A DNA stretch of 64,000 nt from CBDEVH01 sp965243565. GTDB lineage: Bacteria > Pseudomonadota > Gammaproteobacteria > Tethybacterales > Persebacteraceae. The position numbers and the translations under genes were made by a program. Location: NCBI GenBank assembly GCA_965243565.1, contig OZ251571.1, positions 1,178,001 through 1,242,000 of the forward strand. Reading direction: 5' to 3'. Positions 60,261 through 64,000 of the stretch are shown here, piece after piece. The notes under the pieces are model-generated. The model did no database searches. It saw only the letters and a list, made by a program, of their open reading frames with translations, and was not told the origin of the DNA. Each line of letters starts with the position of its first letter. Position 1 is the first letter of the stretch.

Positions 60261-60350
60261 CGTTATTAAACCTTTCTTTTTATTGTCATATATTTCTAGT
60301 GATGCCCAATTATTCCATATAATAAGGGTTTTACCCAATTTATTAAAATT

Positions 60351-61304
60351 ATGGCTGTATTCACCGCTGTTTCTAAGGACGATTTTTTGCAATGGGCTCA
60401 GGTTAATTACCCTGAGCTAGATTTGATTGACATCGTTCCTATTTTAGATGGCATTGAAAATACCAATTTTCGCGTAAAAGGAGTCAATAATAACTATGTT
60501 TTTACCATTTTTGAACTTTGGACAAGGGTTGATGTTGAGTATTATTCAGCACTATTGCAGCACTTAAATCACAAAAATATGCCCGTTCCATCGCCTGTGG
60601 GTGGCGTGGTCAATGAATGGCAAGGCAAGCCCTGTGTATTGGTTTTATTTGTCGAAGGTGCTAGCATTATGCAAACGGATCACACCCATTGCTATATTGC
60701 TGGCAAAGCCCTAGCCCAATTACATTTAGCAGCGTCTGATTTTACATTGCAGCATTCAAACCCACGGAATTATTGGTGGCGGCGTGATGGCATGGAAAAA
60801 ATACTGGATTCCTTATCAAATGAGCAACAACAATTATTGCATCAAGCACATCGAATAGACACCACGTTTACCGAGTTACCGTTGCCATCGGGTGCCGTGC
60901 ATTGTGATTTTTTTCGTAACAACGTTTTATGGCAAAACAATACCATTGCTGCAATTATTGATTTTTATTTTGGTGGTCAAGACCATCTTATTTTTGATTT
61001 AGCGGTTTGTGCATGCGATTGGTGTTTTGATACTGAACGACAAATTTTTTGCGAAAAACGACTCAAAGCATTGTTAACTGGCTACCATCAGCACCGCCAT
61101 TTTTGTGATCTCGAAAAACGTCATTTTGCCGATGCACTATGCGTTGCTGCCACTCGATTTTGGATTTCACGTTGGTATGATGTGCTTTATCCACGTCAAG
61201 CACAAAATTTGACTCCGCATGACCCAACTTACTTTGAAATCGTATTAAGCGATGCACTCCAAAGAAAAGATAACATACAACAACTCGTACAAGCAGTGGC
61301 GTAA
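60351..61304 (+). CDS. thrB: Homoserine kinase (ThrB II, APH-fold)
   Basis: Kinase of 317 residues of the aminoglycoside-phosphotransferase fold, which replaces GHMP-type ThrB in many alpha- and gammaproteobacteria. Features are GIENTNFRVKGVNNNYVFTIFE (nucleotide loop), AVHCDFFRNNVLWQNN (catalytic Asp, HxDxxxxN) and IIDFYFGGQDHLIFDLAV (Mg-binding DFxxG). It phosphorylates homoserine toward threonine. It lies 3 nt before dcd. A TATAAT stands at 60317-60322. The start has no clear ribosome-binding site. Confidence 0.94.
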   Translation: MAVFTAVSKDDFLQWAQVNYPELDLIDIVPILDGIENTNFRVKGVNNNYVFTIFELWTRVDVEYYSALLQHLNHKNMPVPSPVGGVVNEWQGKPCVLVLFVEGASIMQTDHTHCYIAGKALAQLHLAASDFTLQHSNPRNYWWRRDGMEKILDSLSNEQQQLLHQAHRIDTTFTELPLPSGAVHCDFFRNNVLWQNNTIAAIIDFYFGGQDHLIFDLAVCACDWCFDTERQIFCEKRLKALLTGYHQHRHFCDLEKRHFADALCVAATRFWISRWYDVLYPRQAQNLTPHDPTYFEIVLSDALQRKDNIQQLVQAVA

Positions 61305-61307
61305 ATT

Positions 61308-61871
61308 ATGACAATCAAATCAGATAGATGGATATTAGAACATGCACAAAAAGGCATGATTACCCCCTTTTTTGAAAAACAAGTGCGCAATCAAGACGGA
61401 GAGCCGCTTATTTCTTATGGCGTATCAAGCTATGGCTACGACGTGCGTTGTGCCCCCGAATTTAAAGTATTTACCAATTTAAATAGCACAGTGGTTGATC
61501 CGAAAAATTTCGATGAAAAATCATTTGTTGATATTAAAAGCGACTACTGCATTATTCCGCCCAACTCTTTTGTCCTATCACGAACAATCGAATATTTTTG
61601 CATGCCACGCCGTGTTATGACCATCTGTGTCGGCAAATCCACTTATGCCCGTTGCGGCATTATCGTTAATGTAACTCCACTCGAACCTGAATGGGAAGGT
61701 CATGTAACATTGGAATTTTCCAATACCACGCCTTTACCCGCCAAAATTTATGCCAACGAAGGGGTCGCACAATTTTTGTTTTTTGAGTCGGATGAAGATT
61801 GCAAAGTCTCCTACAAAGACCGTGCCGGTAAATACCAAAAACAAACAGGCATTAATATCCCCAAAGCCTAA
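61308..61871 (+). CDS. dcd: dCTP deaminase
   Basis: Homotrimeric enzyme of 187 residues that deaminates dCTP to dUTP for dTMP synthesis. YGVSSYGYDVRC, GKSTYARCGIIVNVTPLEPEWEGHVTLEFSNTTPLPAKIYANEGVAQ (catalytic Glu in the latter) and the terminal DRAGKYQKQTG are diagnostic. It is about six residues shorter than the E. coli protein (193). It is 3 nt after thrB and 6 nt before uppP, probably one operon. Confidence 0.97.
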   Translation: MTIKSDRWILEHAQKGMITPFFEKQVRNQDGEPLISYGVSSYGYDVRCAPEFKVFTNLNSTVVDPKNFDEKSFVDIKSDYCIIPPNSFVLSRTIEYFCMPRRVMTICVGKSTYARCGIIVNVTPLEPEWEGHVTLEFSNTTPLPAKIYANEGVAQFLFFESDEDCKVSYKDRAGKYQKQTGINIPKA

Positions 61872-61877
61872 CCTACC

Positions 61878-62699
61878 ATGAATGATAACCTCATCAGTTG
61901 GCTAAGTGTTTTTCTCTTAGGGATTGTCGAAGGGTTAACCGAATTTTTACCCATATCAAGCACTGGTCACCTTATTGTGGTAGCTCATTTTTTGGGAGAA
62001 GAGTCCAAATCCATCAAATTATTTGAAGTGGTTATTCAGTTAGGAGCCATATTGGCAGTTTGCTGGCATTATCGCAAGCGCTTACTTGACATTGTGACCA
62101 CCAAACATTCACTCAGAGCCGAACCCACCCGCCTTGTTATAAAACTATTCATTGCCTTTTTACCAGCAGCAGTATTGGGACTGTTATTTTATGATTATAT
62201 CAAAGCCTACTTGTTCTCAGTTAAAACCGTTGCCATTGCACTAATTATAGGTGGTATCATTATTATCGTGGTAGAACGATACAATATTAAACAACGGTTT
62301 ACCAGCGTTGAATCATTGAAATTTTCAGATGCCTTTGCCATTGGTTGTTTTCAGGCAATCGCTTTATTTCCTGGAGCGTCGCGTTCTGGCTCTACTATTA
62401 TTGGGGGGTTGTTGTGGGGTGTCAACCGCAAGACCGCCACCGAATTTTCATTTTTACTCGCACTGCCGACAATGTTTGCCGCAGTTTTTTATGACCTTTA
62501 TAAAAATACCGATATTCTTAATGCACAATTAATAGTGCATATATTAGTCGGCTTATTCATCTCTTTTTGTTCTGCCCTCGTTGCCATTAAAACCTTACTG
62601 CACTTTATTAGTAAATATAAATTTACTATTTTTGGCTGGTATCGTATCGCATTAGGTACTATAATTCTTATACTTTTAAGTAATACCAATAGTCTGTAA
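61878..62699 (+). CDS. uppP: Undecaprenyl-diphosphatase (BacA/UppP)
   Basis: Integral membrane phosphatase of 273 residues (E. coli 273) that recycles undecaprenyl diphosphate to the wall-carrier lipid, the basal target of bacitracin. EGLTEFLPISSTGHLIV (the (E/Q)xxxE region) and the PGASRSGSTIIGG phosphatase-like motif are both present, with about eight helices. It begins 6 nt after dcd and is followed 23 nt later by fumC. Confidence 0.97.
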   Translation: MNDNLISWLSVFLLGIVEGLTEFLPISSTGHLIVVAHFLGEESKSIKLFEVVIQLGAILAVCWHYRKRLLDIVTTKHSLRAEPTRLVIKLFIAFLPAAVLGLLFYDYIKAYLFSVKTVAIALIIGGIIIIVVERYNIKQRFTSVESLKFSDAFAIGCFQAIALFPGASRSGSTIIGGLLWGVNRKTATEFSFLLALPTMFAAVFYDLYKNTDILNAQLIVHILVGLFISFCSALVAIKTLLHFISKYKFTIFGWYRIALGTIILILLSNTNSL

Positions 62700-62722
62700 T
62701 AAAACACAAAGGAAACAACACC

Positions 62723-64000
62723 ATGAAATACAGAAAAGAAAAAGATTCGATGGGAGAATTAAACGTCCCCGCCCACGCACTTTACAAAGCACAAACACAA
62801 CGAGCAGTTGATAACTTTCCCATTAGTGGCAAACCTATGCCACCGTCATTTATTATGGCATTGGCGTTGGTTAAAAAATGTGCTGCCGAAGCCAATATGT
62901 CACTTTCATTACTCAATAAAAAAATTGGCAATGCCATTGTTAAGTCTGCCACAGAAATTATGAACGGTGAACATTTAGACCAGTTTCCTATTGATGTTTT
63001 TCAGACTGGATCAGGCACCAGTACCAATATGAACATGAACGAAGTACTGGCAACGTTAGCCGAAAAGCATTGCAAAATGACCGTTAGTGCCAATGACCAC
63101 GTTAATATGGGACAATCCAGTAACGATATTATCCCCACTACTATTCACGTATCGGCAGTACTGGAAATCCGCAAAAAATTATTGCCGTCACTGCAACTAT
63201 TGGCACAAACCATCGACAAAAAAAGCAAAAAACTCAATAAAAAAATTAAAACCGGTCGAACTCACTTAATGGATGCAATGCCGATTAGAATGAGCCAAGA
63301 ATTAAATGCATGGGCATTACAAATCAAAAAAGGTATCGGACGCATTCGCGATTCAGAAAAGCGATTATTAATGATTGCTCAAGGTGGCACTGCTGTTGGC
63401 ACCGGCATTAACACCGATCCAAAATTTGCATCGCTCTTTGCCAAACAACTCAATGCCGCCACCAAAGTTTTGTTTGTACCCAACGCTTCATTTTTTGAAA
63501 GTTTAAGTACACAAGACGCCGCTGTCGAAATGTCAGGACAATTAAAAACACTTGCCGTTGGACTGATAAAAATAGCCAATGATTTACGTTGGATGAATAG
63601 CGGACCATTGGCAGGGATAGGCGAGATAGAACTGCCCGCACTACAGCCCGGTAGCAGCATTATGCCGGGCAAAGTTAACCCCGTTATTCCCGAGGCGGTG
63701 GCAATGGTTTGTGCACGAGTCATTGGCAATGATGCAGGCATTACCATTGCTGGACAATCCGGTAATTTTCAGTTAAATGTGATGTTGCCCGTTATTGCCG
63801 ATAATTTATTAGAGTCCATCACTTTACTTGCTAATTGCACACCCTTGCTTGCCAAAAATATCGAAACCTTTACAGTGCGTGATGATAATTTACAGCATTC
63901 GCTATCCAAAAACCCCATCTTAGTCACTGTATTAAACCCTGTTATTGGTTATTTGGCAGCTGCCAAAATTGCCAAACGTGCCTATCAAGAAAAACGACCT
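62723..64000 (+). CDS. fumC: Class II fumarate hydratase (3' end outside window)
   Basis: Fumarase, 426 codons present, cut by the window end. The N-terminal MGELNVPAHALYKAQTQRAV, QTGSGTSTNMNMNEV, NDHVNMGQSSND, KTGRTHLMDAMPI and the GSSIMPGKVNPVIPEAVAM loop (signature with the catalytic Ser) are present. NFQLNVMLPVIA also matches FumC of pseudomonads rather than aspartase. RBS AAGGAA precedes the ATG at 62723. It hydrates fumarate to malate in the TCA cycle. Confidence 0.94.
   Translation, partial: MKYRKEKDSMGELNVPAHALYKAQTQRAVDNFPISGKPMPPSFIMALALVKKCAAEANMSLSLLNKKIGNAIVKSATEIMNGEHLDQFPIDVFQTGSGTSTNMNMNEVLATLAEKHCKMTVSANDHVNMGQSSNDIIPTTIHVSAVLEIRKKLLPSLQLLAQTIDKKSKKLNKKIKTGRTHLMDAMPIRMSQELNAWALQIKKGIGRIRDSEKRLLMIAQGGTAVGTGINTDPKFASLFAKQLNAATKVLFVPNASFFESLSTQDAAVEMSGQLKTLAVGLIKIANDLRWMNSGPLAGIGEIELPALQPGSSIMPGKVNPVIPEAVAMVCARVIGNDAGITIAGQSGNFQLNVMLPVIADNLLESITLLANCTPLLAKNIETFTVRDDNLQHSLSKNPILVTVLNPVIGYLAAAKIAKRAYQEKRP

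Noticed and set aside
1..64000. tRNA, rRNA, CRISPR, prophage or complete IS elements
   Set aside because: Intergenic gaps are short; no cloverleaf, repeat-spacer pattern, terminal inverted repeats with transposase, or phage genes were noticed by eye. A tRNAscan or ISfinder search was not possible.

Overview
The window is a compact, AT-rich (by eye roughly 40% G+C) piece of a gammaproteobacterial chromosome. The housekeeping set and its order point to that class: carA-carB-greA, yqgE-ruvX, lysA-lptM facing cyaY, hemA-prfA-prmC, mreBCD-mrdA-rodA-rlpA, orn facing thrB, and a class II fumarase of the Pseudomonas type. No rRNA, tRNA, CRISPR array, prophage or complete insertion sequence was seen, and no gap between genes exceeds about 300 bases. 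The class call rests on gene content; the lineage is inference. Together, carnitine and taurine breakdown suggest access to animal-derived metabolites, as in marine invertebrate symbionts such as the taurine-degrading sponge gammaproteobacteria in the literature.

Layout. 1-4285: end of carA, then carB and greA. 4469-6828: a two-gene carnitine module, a BKACE-type dehydrocarnitine cleavage enzyme and a carnitine dehydrogenase fused to a thioesterase. 6851-11338: rarA, ruvX/yqgE, a small orphan membrane protein and thiC. 11452-16007: an accessory region with an amidohydrolase plus Rieske ferredoxin pair on + converging on an aldehyde dehydrogenase, class II aldolase and EamA exporter on -. 16099-29086: core genes (thrS, lysA, cyaY, ampD, bcp, hemD, mutM, prmC, prfA, hemA, rpsT, rpsU, yqeY). 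29183-35575: the rod-shape and septal-wall operon. 35762-39678: an SDR, a translationally coupled trio (YHYH protein, GhrA-like reductase, lipase) and radC.

39743-52645 holds the taurine system in three transcription units: tauABC import on +; xsc-pta on -; and, after an intervening MATE-priA-dsb-MFS block, tpa on -. Together they convert taurine to sulfoacetaldehyde (Tpa), then to acetyl phosphate plus sulfite (Xsc), then to acetyl-CoA (Pta). 52811-59042: groESL with a sigma-32-like promoter, and sucAB. 59126-64000: a retropepsin-like protease, orn, thrB, dcd, uppP and the start of fumC.

The carnitine and taurine routes both end in acetyl-CoA-level products that feed the TCA enzymes nearby (sucAB, fumC). 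The carnitine route yields glycine betaine and the taurine route yields amino nitrogen and sulfite. The genes that handle sulfite, import carnitine, regulate these units or degrade glycine betaine are not in this window. Most notable for follow-up: the carnitine fusion protein, a 21-residue internal duplication in TauB, the different palindromes in front of each taurine unit, a perfect hairpin at the xsc/pta junction, the amidohydrolase-Rieske pair, and several start codons lying only 6-10 nt downstream of TATAAT boxes.
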